Of a stretch of 64,000 nucleotides of DNA, positions 1 through 12,520 are shown in pieces (within the stretch, counting starts at the first letter, position 1; each line of letters begins with the position of its first letter). The DNA lies in assembly GCA_944990035.1 (NCBI GenBank), contig CALYLX010000116.1, positions 682,001-746,000 on the forward strand, read 5' to 3'. The notes under the pieces are model-generated. The model had not been told where the DNA came from and searched no databases. It was given only the letters and a program-made list of their open reading frames with translations. Both the position numbers and the translations under genes were made by a program. Source of the DNA: Clitopilus passeckerianus. Its lineage: Eukaryota; Basidiomycota; Agaricomycetes; Agaricales; Entolomataceae.

Positions 1-549
1 ACATTAAAGAAGTGCTTTACTCCATTACACGTTGCCGTTCTCCCAGTCTTCTCCTCTCTAGAATTGTGGCGCAAGACGTGGCACGGTGTAGTCACGTCAC
101 GTGAGATGAGATGTGACAGACTTACAATTTCTAACGTTTGAAATGTTCGCAATTGGATACGCGAACCTTATCAGAACCTTGTTCTAGCTCTGAACCGAAC
201 GTCATCCGGCGAGTCTCTTGCCTGAAGAAAGAATACTGTTCTCTGTCTCTGTGTATGGTTTCGAAATCTACGGGGTCGTAAAGTTGGTGTTCCAACCGGA
301 TATCGGAATCTGCAGGGTTTCACTTTGCGCATGGTTTTTCACTGTCGACCCTCAAGATTTAGTCCGTGATGGATGATTTACCCTCAAGGGGTGAGAACAG
401 CGGAGATCATCGAGGCGGCACCAACGAAGCTAAACCTTCCGTAACGGACGAAAAAATAATGAGGGTCTTTCACAAGAATGCTATATAGCGTGCCTTCAAC
501 TTTGCTGTAAGGATGCCTTTACCTCTGTAATCTCTTCCCTACCACCGCT
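1..549. other. 5' intergenic stretch, no gene seen
   Basis: I see no convincing coding region here. It holds an E-box core (CACGTG) near position 98, and a TATA-like palindrome just before the F-box gene that is listed separately. It is probably promoter for the F-box gene plus the edge of a gene outside the window. Confidence 0.5.
480..489 (+). promoter_or_regulatory. TATA-like element before the F-box gene
   Basis: The palindrome gctatatagc ends about 60 bp before the ATG at 550. It is the only TATA-like sequence in this upstream region. The assignment rests on position and sequence alone. Confidence 0.3.
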
Positions 550-1521
550 ATGAACTTTCCTCAAGAGATTCTTCTCCAAATATTCAGAGAGGCGTGCACG
601 GATGATGGCGCCACTGCACGCTCACTCTCGCTCGTGTCTCGATACATCTACCAAGTCTCTCTGGAGGTCAGATTCCACTCTGTGGCCGTCACTGGGCCCA
701 CACAACTTCGAGCATTTGCGCAGGCTCTAGAGGATCATCCCGCATCGTTGCGAAAAGTTAGCCATCTATTCGTTGACTATCAGCATGGAAAGCAGGTCGT
801 CGCTCCTACTACCTGCCAAAACTCAAATGACATCCAACATCGATACGCATATATACCAGCACCTGACTTCTGGGAATGCGACGTAAAATCTATACTATTC
901 TTCTCGACCCCTACTAACTTCTTATCTTTGTAGTACATTTCTTCCGCTTCCCTTACAAGGATCCTACAACTTGTGTCACCCACCTTGCAATCCCTCCATC
1001 TCGTGTCTGAGATGCCCAGGACGACTGTTCTACCTCCTGTGTCGCTCCCAGCAGCAACATCTATCACAGTTCGAGGCCCCATACACGTTTATCAGAGGCG
1101 GAAAGCCCTCGCTCAGTTCCCCTCACTCCAACAGTTGGCAATATCTTCCTTCCATGAATATCCGGGCAACATGCTGGAAGATATCAGTTCACAAGCCCCC
1201 CTATTATCAAAAGTCACCTTCGCTCCTGAGAACCCCTCCTATATCTTTACAACCGACCTCAGCAGAGCCCTGTCCACCAAGGACGTACCCAAAAATGCCC
1301 AACTGTTACCGTCTCAGTGTCAAGTCGAGGTCCACGTCAGCGCTGAAGTCTCTACACAAGATATATGGGCAACCACCATTCGGAATGAGATGCTCAAGGT
1401 GTTATCTTGCCTCGCAGCATGCTCAAAGCGTCTGGGAGTGAAGGAAACATCCCGACAATGTGGTTATCGGGAGGAAAAGGCGAGGTGGTTGCAGGACAAG
1501 CCCTCAATCGTTGCGTATTAA
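550..1521 (+). CDS. F-box-like protein
   Basis: Two exons of about 306 codons in total. The intron is 883..933 (51 nt, gtaaaa...tttgtag, with a ctaac branch site), and removing it keeps the frame. The N-terminus (MNFPQEILLQIFREAC, followed by SLSLVSRYIYQVSLEVRFHSV) is a typical Agaricomycete F-box helix pair, so the protein probably bridges Skp1 in an SCF ubiquitin ligase. The rest has scattered leucine-rich segments (LQSLHL, FPSLQQLAIS) and no recognisable substrate-binding domain. This family is expanded and fast-evolving in mushrooms, so no specific target can be inferred. Confidence 0.75.
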
Positions 1522-1602
1522 AGTATCATATTCTTGCGTTATTTGGGGCAACAGGCAATATAGAGGATTAAATTAGTAGTAGACTTAAATATTATTGTTA
1601 AT

Positions 1603-3577
1603 CTATAATTTTTTATCTTGTTCTTGAGCTGCTCGAGTTACATTCTGCAATCCACTCTGCAACAGATTGAGTACACTGTTTGCGACCATCTTTCCTACAC
1701 CAGCAGTTGCAGCGAGAGTTTCAACGCTCTTTGCAGCTGCACTCCATCCGAATGCACTTGCATCCGTAGGTCGACTTTGGGCACCAGCGGTCATCATGAG
1801 GGCTGCCTTGACCGAGTCAAACTCGTTCAGGACTTCGACACCGACTGAGCGGGCCCAAACCAGTGGTTCAAAGGTGGTAGTGTAAACCTTGTGCATTTTG
1901 TCGATTGCGCCCATCAAGGAGTGGTTGGCGAGGTACCGCTCTTGAGCATACGGTAGAAGAGCCGTGTAAGAACCTAACGAATTTCAGAATGATTAGACCC
2001 AGGGAAGAGTGTATGTCACTAACCTATGTCACCGCCTTGGAGTAGAGCGTTTGAGATACACCTCGCCAAGCATCCGACATCCGAGAGGCCCATATTCAGA
2101 CCTTGGCCCGCTAAGGGATGGACTGTATGAGCAGCGTCGCCCACGAGCACCGTTCGCGCTCCATGGCCTTCTCCGATGTAAGATTCGGTATGGTTGAACC
2201 TCAGAGGGAAAGAGGCCATTGTGCCGGCCTGAATTGAGGTTACGAGGGGAGGTATCATCTCTGCATCCGGCGGAGGTATCCCAACCTCTACCCCTGCCTG
2301 TACGACTGCAGAGGCAAAAGCGGAGTTTTGGTCAATCGCATGGGACTGTTCGCGAAATAGGATCTCTTTCTGAAGTTCGGCGTGTGTTAGCGGCGTCCCC
2401 TTGGCCCGAGCTTCTATGATTCGTTCGTAAAGGTAGCGTAGAGACACCTCAGGCAGACGGAATGCTGCATTGATCATGCTGGCCAGAATCTGAGGGTCAG
2501 AGGCCAAAAGGGCGGAGGCAATATGAGGTCGCGTTGACCAAACAAGAGAAGAAACGGTGGGTGAAAGGGGGAGGAAAGCGATAGGTCCAGTTGGTAGGAA
2601 GCGCTGATATGCAGTCGTATTAGGGTTCTGGAAAGCACCCCGAGGAGGATGAACTATCGTCGCCACGATGCCCTGAGTGTCATACGACCAGCCGAACGAA
2701 GAGATGCCCGCATACGAGCGAACTGGCGAGTTGAACCCATCCGCCCCAACCTAGCCACAGTCAGATTGCATCATATTAACAGCCCGTACTACTTACCAGC
2801 AGTCGTGCCCGCAGTGTCTGCCCATTCGTAAGTTGAACCAAAGGCCATCCTCCTCTCTCCTCAGAGTCGCGTACAATGCCTTGTACCTTCGTTTTGTCAA
2901 TCAATTCGACTGGTAGCTGCCTTAAATGCCTCAGCAGTGAGCGTTGCAGATTCAGGTTCTCTGTGATTCGTGCCATCCCTTCGTGCGGCATGGGAAGACC
3001 AATCTCCTCAGCAGAGAAGTTGATTCGAGCGTCGGAAACTCCGTCCCACACCTAGGCACACTTGAGTACCACACAGAATATTTGTGTTTTATGACTGCTC
3101 ACCTGCATTTCCTCCACAGGACACGTCCGTTCCAATGCAACATGGTTCCAACTTCCACTGTCTTGTTTCAAGTAAGAGTTCTGGCCTCGGCTAGCATAGC
3201 AATTGGCCCACCTTTGAGGAAAGCTTGGGAGGCGTTTGTTAAAGAGCTCACTCGGTTGGAATACGTTCCAGGAGCTGGGGACCAGTTTTCGACTTTGCTG
3301 AGATCTCCTGCTTCGACAAGCGCAACCTTCTGTTTTCCTTTCACGTTGGGCGACGAGCCTAAATGATTGTTTAATTGCTAGTCAATTTCTCGAATGTTAC
3401 CGACTTGCCTAAAGCACTGGCCAAAGCCAAACCAGCAGGACCACCGCCGACGATGACCACATCACAATCTTCGTGTACCAAGCTATCAGTTGAGAAGGAG
3501 CGAAGCAGTCCAGCTCTTGAAAGCCTTCTGCCGCTTCTCACAAGATAAGCAGCTCTGTTCACTGGTGTTAACGACAT
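1603..3577 (-). CDS. COQ6: Ubiquinone biosynthesis FAD monooxygenase COQ6
   Basis: A mitochondrial flavoprotein that hydroxylates the ring at C5 in coenzyme Q synthesis. A basic, Ser/Arg-rich targeting leader precedes the FAD-binding motif DVVIVGGGPAGLALASAL. Next come the middle motif VGADGFNSPVRSYAGI and the FAD motif GDAAHTVHPLAGQGLN(M)GLSDV, which is diagnostic for Coq6/UbiH. A C-terminal helical part (YTALLPYAQERYLAN) follows across an intron near 1970-2023. All exons join in frame. The first intron (3359..3408) has a GC donor (AG|gcaagt); using it restores LASALGSSPNVKGKQKVALVEAGDL. The start at 3577 gives the targeting leader. Confidence 0.93.
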
Positions 3578-4075
3578 TGTGTGCGATTCTCAACCCCAAA
3601 AGGAACCTGACATAATAATTCAATTCAAGAAACAAACAATGTATACAAAAACTAATTATCAAACAACTGATGCACCTATGGTATGAGCCGGGCATGCCTA
3701 CACCTCATCCTACCATCCAACAAGCTCCAGGTTTGGGCTGGAGAGGTTCGCGCACCGAGAAACAGACAATATGACTACCGCTTTCATCTCAAGGAGCTTA
3801 ATAGGGCGACGTTTTCTCACCACTCAATGAATAATTCATGGAGGAACTGGAATTGACACCTGGAGAGAAAATAGGCACCGACAACAAACCTCCATCAGCT
3901 CTCGCCTGAGTTTTCCCTTTCGCCCATATGCCACCTCCAACACATGCTACAGTTCTCGGTTGCACCCGCTACTTATCGGCAGCCTCAACCGGGCGAAGTT
4001 CCTAAAATCATACCGTCAGACTGTACCTGGTTGACATGATTGTACTTCTCCGACGTAGCACTCGACCTGCAGCTT
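3578..4075. other. Intergenic, nothing recognised
   Basis: This lies upstream of COQ6. It probably holds that gene's promoter and perhaps the 3' exons of the uncertain ORF at 4076-4372. No clear coding or RNA signal is seen. Confidence 0.4.
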
Positions 4076-4372
4076 TCAGCTGATAGAAGTCTCCGTTGAG
4101 GTTGCTGGCCTGCTTTCAAGTTCATTCGTGTGCGTACCACTTGCTGGTGATGAAACTGATCTTTGGTATATTCTCAGCAACTGTCTGATCTCAAGTTCGA
4201 GGGCAGCATCTGTATGTTGCCTCGACGGCGCCACTGTCGCCAAATAAGCCCTGTCACGAAAATGGGTCTGAAATGCGGCTTGTGATGTGTCGAACCTGAT
4301 TTCGAAATTCGCTGGCGTCCCACCTGATGGCCTCCTCGTTTCTGTTACCTCGTAGTCACTTACTCGAATCAT
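4076..4372 (-). CDS. Hypothetical small ORF
   Basis: An ATG-initiated 98-codon frame (starting MIRVSDYEVTETRRPSGG) with a mildly charged helical stretch (AALELEIRQLLRIYQRSV). I do not recognise a domain. A possible donor (g|gtacgc) near its end and an acceptor about 70 nt on would add a short basic tail, so this may be the first exon of a small spliced gene. It is divergent from the endoglucanase, with 142 bp between the two starts. It could also be a chance ORF. Confidence 0.3.
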   Translation of the reverse strand: MIRVSDYEVTETRRPSGGTPANFEIRFDTSQAAFQTHFRDRAYLATVAPSRQHTDAALELEIRQLLRIYQRSVSSPASGTHTNELESRPATSTETSIS

Positions 4373-4463
4373 TTAGCCGAAACTCTTGCATGCGATGCCT
4401 TCTGCTCTCTGTGTAACCTTTGACGACAACACGGATCACCCGTTGTTTTTCCGGACGAGTCCA

Positions 4464-4472
4464 GCATAAAAG
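4464..4472 (+). promoter_or_regulatory. TATA-like element before the endoglucanase
   Basis: The sequence cataaaagg sits about 45 bp before the ATG at 4515. That is a normal distance for a TATA-driven, inducible secreted cellulase. Inferred from position only. Confidence 0.35.
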
Positions 4473-4514
4473 GTGCCCCTGGATGCAGAAGTAAATCATC
4501 ATCTGGTTCCTGCA

Positions 4515-6371
4515 ATGAAGTCGGCTTTTGTAGTTCTCGCAGTCATCTCTGCTGGCCCTGGCTCAGCAACCGGTACTTCCTTCCCCGTATTTTGTGCCGT
4601 CCCCGTTCTGATCCCAGTCCTGCGTACTACCTAGCTCTACGCGCAATGTAAGTCCTGCCCAAGTGTGCAATGATCCAAACAACTGACCATAACGATAGGC
4701 GGCGGTGTTGGCTGGAGTAAGTAGATCTATTGAGCCATTTTTTGCATCCTGACGAGTCTCATCTACCTCAGCTGGAGGAAAATACTTGTGTTTCTGGCTC
4801 GACTTGCCAGCAACTTAATGATTGTGCGTTCCATTCCGCTGAAATATGCTTCTTGTGCTAACTTGTGATACATAGGGTACTTCCAATGCCTCCCAGGTGG
4901 TCCCACTACAACTAGTTCTCCTGGTCCCACTGGCACGCCCATTCCACCAAACAATGATCGTCTCCCGTTCCTCGGGGTGTTAACGTGGCTGGATATGACT
5001 TCTCTGTCGTACGTTGCTGGTACACCCGATTACATGTTGCACTCGACTGGTTAGTCACTGTTAAACCACTGACGGGTCATTTGTCAACAACATCGTTGAC
5101 CCTCCCGCTGGCCAGTTCTCGCACTTCGCTTCCCAGGGTGTCAACTTATTCCGCATCAGTATGTGACGACTGCTGACATTGCCTGAAAACTACTGAAAAG
5201 CCCTTCTTTCCAGCTTTCGCCTGGCAATTGATGACCCCCTTGTTGGGCGGTTCAATCGACCAAAACTTCTTGTCTCGCTATGACCAGACTGTGCAAACTG
5301 CCCTCAGCTCTGGCTCCAACCCATACGTCATCATCGATCTGGTATGTCGAGTCCTCCAGGTACCCAAGGCTGTCGTTGACCTTAGTTCCCAGCACAACTA
5401 TGCACGTTGGAACGGTGGCGTCATCGCTCAGGGTGGCCCTTTCAACGACCAATACACTAGTCTCTGGGGTCAGCGTACTCAGAAATATGCAAACAACCCG
5501 AAAATTATCGTAAGTGTGCGCTGTACATGGCCTTTGCGGACCAACCGTTTAAGGTCTGTCTAGTTCCGTATTATGAACGAGCCCCACGACTTGACCGTGG
5601 CTACATGGGTCCAAACCGTTCGGCTTGTTGTCAACGCCATCCGCGCTGCTGGTGCCACCAACAACTACATCCTCCTGCCAGGTAATACAAGGCTTTATAT
5701 ATTGATATATGAACTAAAGAATCTGTAGGCTCTTCCTGTGCTGCCGCTGGGGCTTTCCCGTGTGAGGCAGGACCTGCCCTAATCGAAGTTACCGACCCCG
5801 CTGGTGGAACAAACAAGCTTGTCTTTGGCGGTAGGCCAGGACGATCAAATTACGACTTAGAGGTACTGAATCCCCATCCCCTCCAGTCCATCAATACCTG
5901 GATTCGGACAGCAGCGGGACCCGTCCTGATTGCACCAAAGTGAGCTTGTGACAGTCTCATTGATGGCTCTCCTTTCAGAACAATGTCGATGACTTGACCA
6001 ATCTCGCCAACTATCCCAGGTCTAATGGCAACCGCCAAGCCATATTTTCTGAGACTGGTGGAGGAAATACCTCTTCTTGTATTACACTGTACGCAATCCC
6101 GTTTTATATGCATATCAGCAGAAACCTGACCGGCTCGACTTTGCTTCAGCCTCGACCAACAACTTGCCTTTGTCAAGGCGAACTCTGATGCTATTGTGGG
6201 ATTTGCTATCTGGGCCGCGGGAGCATTTGATACTTCCTACGTCTTGACCGTCACTCCTAATGCTGATGGACCTGACCAGCCCCTTTGGACCCAAGCTGGT
6301 GAGTGCAGATTATTTCCCGCAGTCTATGACGTTATTCATTTGAATCTGCAGTCCGTCCAAACCTGCCGTAA
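4515..6371 (+). CDS. CBM1-GH5_5 endo-beta-1,4-glucanase, frame broken in 5' third
   Basis: A secreted cellulase that cuts internal beta-1,4 bonds. The order is signal peptide (MKSAFVVLAVISAGPGSA), CBM1 (YAQCGGVGW ... TCVSGSTCQQLND ... WYFQCLP), a Pro/Thr/Ser linker, then the GH5_5 catalytic domain. The catalytic acid/base is in RIMNEPH and the nucleophile in FSETGGGN. The end WAAGAFDTSYVL ... DQPLW is the classic fungal EG tail. About nine short introns are needed. From roughly 5075 on, all exons join cleanly. Before that there is an extra G in the CBM1 (4777-4778) and a missing G before GVNVAGYDFS (4974-4977). The intron after DFSV also has no usable AG acceptor before TDGSFVNN. It is either a decaying gene or a sequence-error locus. 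Confidence 0.82.
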
Positions 6372-6681
6372 GGAATGCGTAAGATAGCAGTCTGTCCATG
6401 ATTATACGTAGAGAATTCATCATTTATCGTTTGAATTTGCATGGTCTCGCAGACATCACGTAGTTCTTTCGTGACATCGTTGGTCAAAGATTACTTGAGA
6501 TCCCTATCAAAGACTAGAAAGACAGTTTCAAAATGAGTAGATATACCTTCGAATGCTGCGAAAACAAAGCCTGACGGAATCGTGGGAACGACAGTGATGA
6601 CCAGAAACAGCCACTACGATCACGATGCGACAATAGAGACCGTAGCTCGGTGCTTGCACAAACTTCTTCCTCCTTCTCTCA
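6372..6681. other. Intergenic between endoglucanase and SEC6
   Basis: About 310 bp that should hold the endoglucanase 3' UTR and the SEC6 promoter. No gene or clear regulatory motif is seen. Confidence 0.5.
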
Positions 6682-9083
6682 ATGGCTACTGCGCTGGTAT
6701 CAGCAGCCCAAGCAATAGGGGAATATCTGCAATCTCCAGATGACCTAGCCAAGATTCCTGCGTATAGGAAGAAATTGGAAAAGGAAAAGGCATCAATAGA
6801 TGCAAGACTCAAGGTTGGCGTCAAGGAGCAGCTCACCGCGACCAGAGAGGGTCTACGCAAACTCTTGAATACAAGAGATAATGTTCAAGCTGTGAAGGAT
6901 GAGATGGCCTCAATTGAACGGCGGTGCAAGGACCCGGAGAATGCTGTCCCAACTTTCGACCAGATTAGTCGGGTGAGCATTGGTTATATTGCCCAAACGT
7001 ACTAAACTAAAGCAAGTATAGGTTTCAATGGTTCACAGAAACTTTCAAGCTACGGAAGAACTCGTAACAAACCTCCTGGAGATGGCAGAGAAACTTGATA
7101 TAATCGAGAGGTTATTGAGCGAGAACAGTGCAAACATCATTGGCCCTTCTCCCGACCTCCTCTCTATTCATTATCAGCTCAGCCAACTTGAAAACTTCCG
7201 AAACCAAACTATGCATGAAGCTAAGAAGGCATCCCCAAGCTCCCGAGCCACGCTTCAGCGTTGGTTTGAACGACTAAACCAAGTCATCGCTGCTTTTGAT
7301 GAATATATCATCGAACTTGCACGGAATGTGCTCAATATCGTGAGGGCTGGACACTCAGACGTAGTCGTTCGCCTAATCAAAATCGCTGAAATCGAGGGAA
7401 AGGAGGATGAAAAGGTCGGTATATGCCCTTGTTCCTCAACATATCATCTCAATTCCGTCATTGTAGGCCATCGTCATCCGATTAGTTAAGAAAGCAGCAA
7501 AATGGAGTGCCGCCTCGAAATTCCGGTCAACTCAAGCCAATGCTCGAGTTATCAAACATTACAGGTCAAAGATCACGAAAGCAATTACCGACTCTATCAA
7601 GGAGAAATTTGAGGAAGCCTATAGGCGTCAAGAACAGGAACCTGCCGCTTTTCTTGAAAGCCTCAACTGGATATACCAAGACATCATTCGCATAGACGAA
7701 GAGGTCGTCCATTGTTTCCCCCCGGAGTACGAGATTTACTCGCTCTACATCCGTGAATACCACAAAGCCTTAGACCAGACGATTAAAACTCTAGCTGCTT
7801 CGGCCCCAGAAGCCAGTGTTTTGCTTACTCTCTTTGAATGGTTAAAGGAGTACAGGCAGAACATGAAAGAGCTCGATGTCCCCCCAGAGTTTCTGGAACC
7901 ACCACTTCTCGACGGCAAGGAACAATCCTTGATCGAGGATTACCTCCAACTAATCGTCAAGAAACTCGACGAATGGTCCAACAATCTCATGAAAACTGAA
8001 GTCGCGGAATTCACGAAACGTGAGGAACCACCGGAACTCGACGGTGATGGGCAGTATGGGATGCAAGGCGCCGTCATTCTCTTCCAGATGGTCAACCAGC
8101 AAGTCGACCTCGCCACGGAAAGTGGCCAAGGTGCCATTCTCGCTCGCGTCGTGGGTGAAACCAATCGCGTTATGCGAGGCATCCAGGAGCAATGGGTCAA
8201 GGTTGTTGAAGGGGAGTTCAAGAAACAGATCGAGAAACCGGAAGAGGTTGAAGGAGGCCTGGTCGAATACTGTATCGCCCTCGCCAATGACCAGATCAAG
8301 TCCGCCGATTATGCAGAGGCACTGCTCGGACGTCTCGAATCTCTTGTTTCGGAGAAATACCGCGTCACTATCAACGAGCGGTTGAACGACGCCATCGACG
8401 GGTACCTCGACGTTGCAAAGAAATGCACACAGACACTCATCGAGATGATTCTTAACGACCTTAAACCTGCAATCAAGGGTCTTTTCACCCCGCCTTGGTA
8501 TGAAGGCACCATGGTTCAGATTGTCGAAACCATGCGCGATTACATGGCGGATTATCAAACATATCTCAACCAGTCCCTCCTGGAATTCGTGGTAGAAGAC
8601 CTTCTAGAAGCCTTCCTTGTCTTCTATATCAACGGTCTTGCCAATGCGCCCAAGCTGCGAATGCCGGAAGCGCCGGAACGGATACGAGAGGATATTGGCG
8701 TGGCTTTCGCCTTCTTCACTACCCTCAAGCCAGCGAAAGAAGTGGAGCAATCCTTTGAGATCCTCGAGCTCATCCTCGGAATGCTCGAGGCTTCCAAGGA
8801 TATGGTATTCCTGTCGTTCTGGTCATTCGCCCGCGTTCATGGACCCAATATCAACTTTGTTGAAAGTCTGATGAAATGCAGAGGTGACCTGGATCGCTCA
8901 GCTAGCAGTGAAGTGATGGAGAGTGTGAAACGGAAAGTCAAGGATGAGGCTATAACCGATCGTGAGTTTCATCTGTTGTAGCCACGTATATCACTCTGAA
9001 AACCACTTTCCGTAGCTCTGGAGCCAACCATCATGAAGAAAATCAACGTTCAATCAGCTTTCTCTCGTTTCTTGAGGACATGA
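6682..9083 (+). CDS. SEC6: Exocyst complex component Sec6
   Basis: A subunit of the exocyst, which tethers post-Golgi vesicles at growth sites. The protein starts MATALVSAAQAIGEYLQSPDDLAKIP and is helical throughout. The N-terminal part is coiled-coil rich (residues about 30-200, including LLEMAEKLDIIERLLSENS). The long C-terminal half has the Sec6 helical bundles (LFEWLKEYRQNM, YLNQSLLEFVVEDLLEAFLVFYINGL). There are four exons: introns follow QISRVS (near 6993) and GKEDEK (near 7415), and one precedes the last exon after DEAITD (near 8960). The last exon ends VQSAFSRFLRT-stop at 9083. All joins keep frame, and the length matches fungal Sec6. Confidence 0.92.
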
Positions 9084-9170
9084 TTTATATTCCAACTTTA
9101 CTCCCATCATTTCCTTGCACATCCTGTAATTCTAGTCGTACATTTGTATCATATGCACTGGTTGGATTGC

Positions 9171-12100
9171 TCATTCTTTCTTGGCCTTGTCCGCCTCCGC
9201 CGCTTGGATGGATCTATCTGGCAGAGCTCCAGCCACTTCATCGATCTTCTTGAACTGCCAGGGGAATCGAGAAGGATACAGGAATGGTCGCAGATCAAAC
9301 CTGTTGTCATCAGGACTATAGGATTCCTGGGAGCAAAAACCAAAAATGATATCAGCGGCTAATTCTGGCGGGCAAATCGATGACATACTGCATGGTAAGC
9401 TGGTGTAAGTGTGGTCATCTTGTGCCTGTTTCTTGCATGTTCAAAGAAGAATAACTTGACTTTTTCGGCAATCTGGGTCCATGAATTAATAGAATTAAAT
9501 TGGAGGCCGAGTTAAACATACTTGTAGAGGCGACATCGCAGAACCCCATTCATGAATCAGCTTCGTGAAGGTGCTATACGGGCCACATTTCTCGACTTTC
9601 CGTAGTCGACCAAAGACAGACAGCTCATCGTAGGTCATGCCCATGTCAGCCTGGTGGAAGACACAAGTGTGAGAAAATTCCAACGCAGAGGGCCTGACAT
9701 ACCTCATCGGATTGGACATATGTTTCGGTGATAGGCTCAAGCTCGGCTGTCGGGACAGCAGAGAGGAAACTGAAGGAAATAAGTTGGAGGTTCACCAGCA
9801 AATATGTAGCACGCACTCTCCCAGAACGGGAATCCCGAAGGCGTCTTTGGCATATGCAATGAATTTCTTGAGGTCGGTTTTACTGATCCCTCCGATGGGG
9901 TTTATGTCGGCTACAACAATACATTCAAGATTTTTCTGCAGTGAAGAATCACATTTTCTCACCAGAAGAACAATCGTATTTTGTTAGGTAACCCCGCAGG
10001 CTATAGAAGAGTATCAGATGGGGGAAGAATATAGGCCAGGAAACTATCAAATTCACCTTTCGTCGACATTTGCACTGCCAAGGACGAGGAGCCCACCAGA
10101 CTTACCTCGGACCCAAGGGAGTAGTTGTGCAAACATGTACGCCAGGACCATGCGAAGACGTGCCTGTAAAATCACAATTTAGCCTCGATTTCGAACCAAA
10201 TTATTTTGGTTATATTGACCTGAATATTTTGGAGGGCCAGATTTTCCGCATTTGTACCACCTTGGCTCCTAAACTGAGGCCGGACTCCCGTCACGAAACC
10301 AAATAGGTTGCGGACAGCAGTGACTACAGTGTCCATGTTGAGATCGACATGATAGCTAGGCAGGATATAAGTGTTTCATTCATTTCGTTCCATGTTTCGC
10401 CCAAAATTACCTCCCAATTGCTTCGGCCAGTTGTTTTGCTCGCCCCCTGGTCTCGTTACTGGAATTTTCAGTCCCCATGTAACAAGTGTGGAATATCCTT
10501 CCACAAAATTCGCGAGGATCAGATGGAATATACTCAGAATCTTCCAGTTCTCCTGTCATTCGTCGAGCGTCGGCTATAACATTTTTATCTGCCGGTTCGT
10601 TAGCCAATGCAGGCTACATTATTGATAAAAGAAACTGACCTCCGCGCCTGGCTGCCTCCGCCACCAGCCTACACATCGAGTAGACAATGGTCGCAGTTGC
10701 ACAGCTATCAATGCCGCCACTGAGTGGGACAAAGTACCCCTGGGTTCGAGATCTTCGTAAGTAGTCCCATAGCCAACATGCAGGGCCAAGCCTAAGTGCT
10801 GTTAGTTTCCACCATTGAGCACAGAACTGATATCACATACGCTATCTCCTCCTCCGGCGTATGATACCTGACAGGCGGGCTTCGTCCAGTCAGACTGATC
10901 TTGTCCTCCTCACTGACATCATCAAATTTACCACCAGTTAAGGCAAAGTCGACTTCGATCCTGTGGTATCGCTCGGCTTCAGCCGCTTGCATGCTTCGGC
11001 TACTCAGTGCTCTGTGGGCTCGGACATCTTCGATGTCAATTGTAGCGGATACCACCTCGACGTCGTTCAAGGAGAACTGAGAGCCTTGGGCAACGACCCG
11101 GCCATTCACCGCGATCAATGCACAACCATCGTAGTAAAGACGATCTCCGTCACATCCTTGCTGATTGGCATACAGATAGATTCCGCCGAGCTGGAGAATA
11201 GTTAGTTAGATGGCTGCCCCAAGAACTTGGGCACTAGCCTTAAGAGTAGCTTCCTTGATCAGCTCGACGCGTCTGTAGAGTTTGCGTAGTTCATGATGAC
11301 TACCACTGGAATTTGTGAAGATCTCGACGCCGTCTAGGCCCATTAAGATATGAGGACTGCTGAGAGGTCAACATTGTCGATAGTATGATAGATGCGTGCC
11401 AGACCTTGCAGGCGTGAATAACTCTTCACACAGCTCAACGCCAAAGCAAGTGTCAACCGTGCTGATCACGGCATCACCGAAAGTGACCTTGACTTGCTTC
11501 GTAACAGCCTGAATAATCCTAGGGAGATAGTGGTCCTCCCATTGTCGATGCTTTCGCCAAGGGGTGAAGTATCGCAGTTCACGGTAGTTGCCATCATTTG
11601 CGAGCCACATCTTTGGTCGAATGAGCAGAATTTGGCGATTATAGATAATAACGCGGCAATTGTAGATAACGTTCTTGTGCACAACAGGCCTGTTTCCGTC
11701 GGCTGAGCTATATACAAAGCATGGAAGAGGAGAAGACTTACATGCCCACATCACAGACAATGTCCATGGCTTCTTCCGACGACAAAATCTTGGCTAGGAC
11801 CTCCCAGGAATGCAAGACGGTGTCACCTATGGCCGTTAGAATCTAGCAGCCCGATAGATGGGTTCTTTACCTTCCAGAAAGTGATCCAAACAGCCATAAC
11901 CTCTGGGCGTATCGAATAAGCATAGCAAGGTGGTCGATCAAGGCAGGAAATGTTCTAACGGGATTTCCAGCTCTGGTCCAACTCTTAGCTTTGCTCCTCT
12001 GCTCTTAGCAATGGCAATACTGGCTATTATCCGTTCCATGTTGCCCTGTATTTCTCAAATAAGCGTTCGTGGATCTGCGATTATGTCTGGATCCTACTTG

Positions 12101-12258
12101 AAAGTCTAGTGCCCATTGATTGAGGGAACTGGGGAGGTTTCGTTTAGTACTCTCATTTTCGTCGCAAAGGTTTCACATACCATCTGTATCGAAGTATAAA
12201 CACCAATATTAAGCACAATTACGCCAACTTACGTTGCAACAGTGATAAGGTGCCCCAT
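9171..12258 (-). CDS. QNS1: Glutamine-dependent NAD(+) synthetase
   Basis: Makes NAD+ from deamido-NAD+ using ATP and ammonia released from glutamine. The start MGHLITVAT at 12258 is followed by an intron and then [42 protein letters not shown]. The N-terminal nitrilase-type amidase domain carries its lysine ([15 protein letters not shown]) and the nucleophile segment ([15 protein letters not shown]). The C-terminal synthetase domain carries the ATP-binding loop [15 protein letters not shown]. The protein ends [12 protein letters not shown]. There are many short introns, and some junctions were inferred only from family conservation. It is convergent with SEC6, with about 90 bp between the stops. 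Confidence 0.9.
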
Positions 12259-12520
12259 AGCCAGGTTAACTTTTCTGACTCGGCGGGTGATAAGGAGAGT
12301 TGGTGATGGTGTCACGGGCGCCTAGCGTCTAACCATCCATACATCGGGAGGATGATGATGATCGTTGGTTCATTGGTCATTATGGTATTCGTTACAACAG
12401 TAATCCATATGGTAGGTACAATGCGTGAGTCTAAGTGTAGGGATGGCGACAGAATGTAGAATGTGAGAATGCAAACGACAGTGGGTACGAAATCCACGTA
12501 AGTATCAAGCAGTTTTGGTT

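Noticed and set aside
4985..5176. Separate small gene inside the endoglucanase
   Set aside because: It is the GVNVAGYDFS exon read on through an intron without a start codon of its own.
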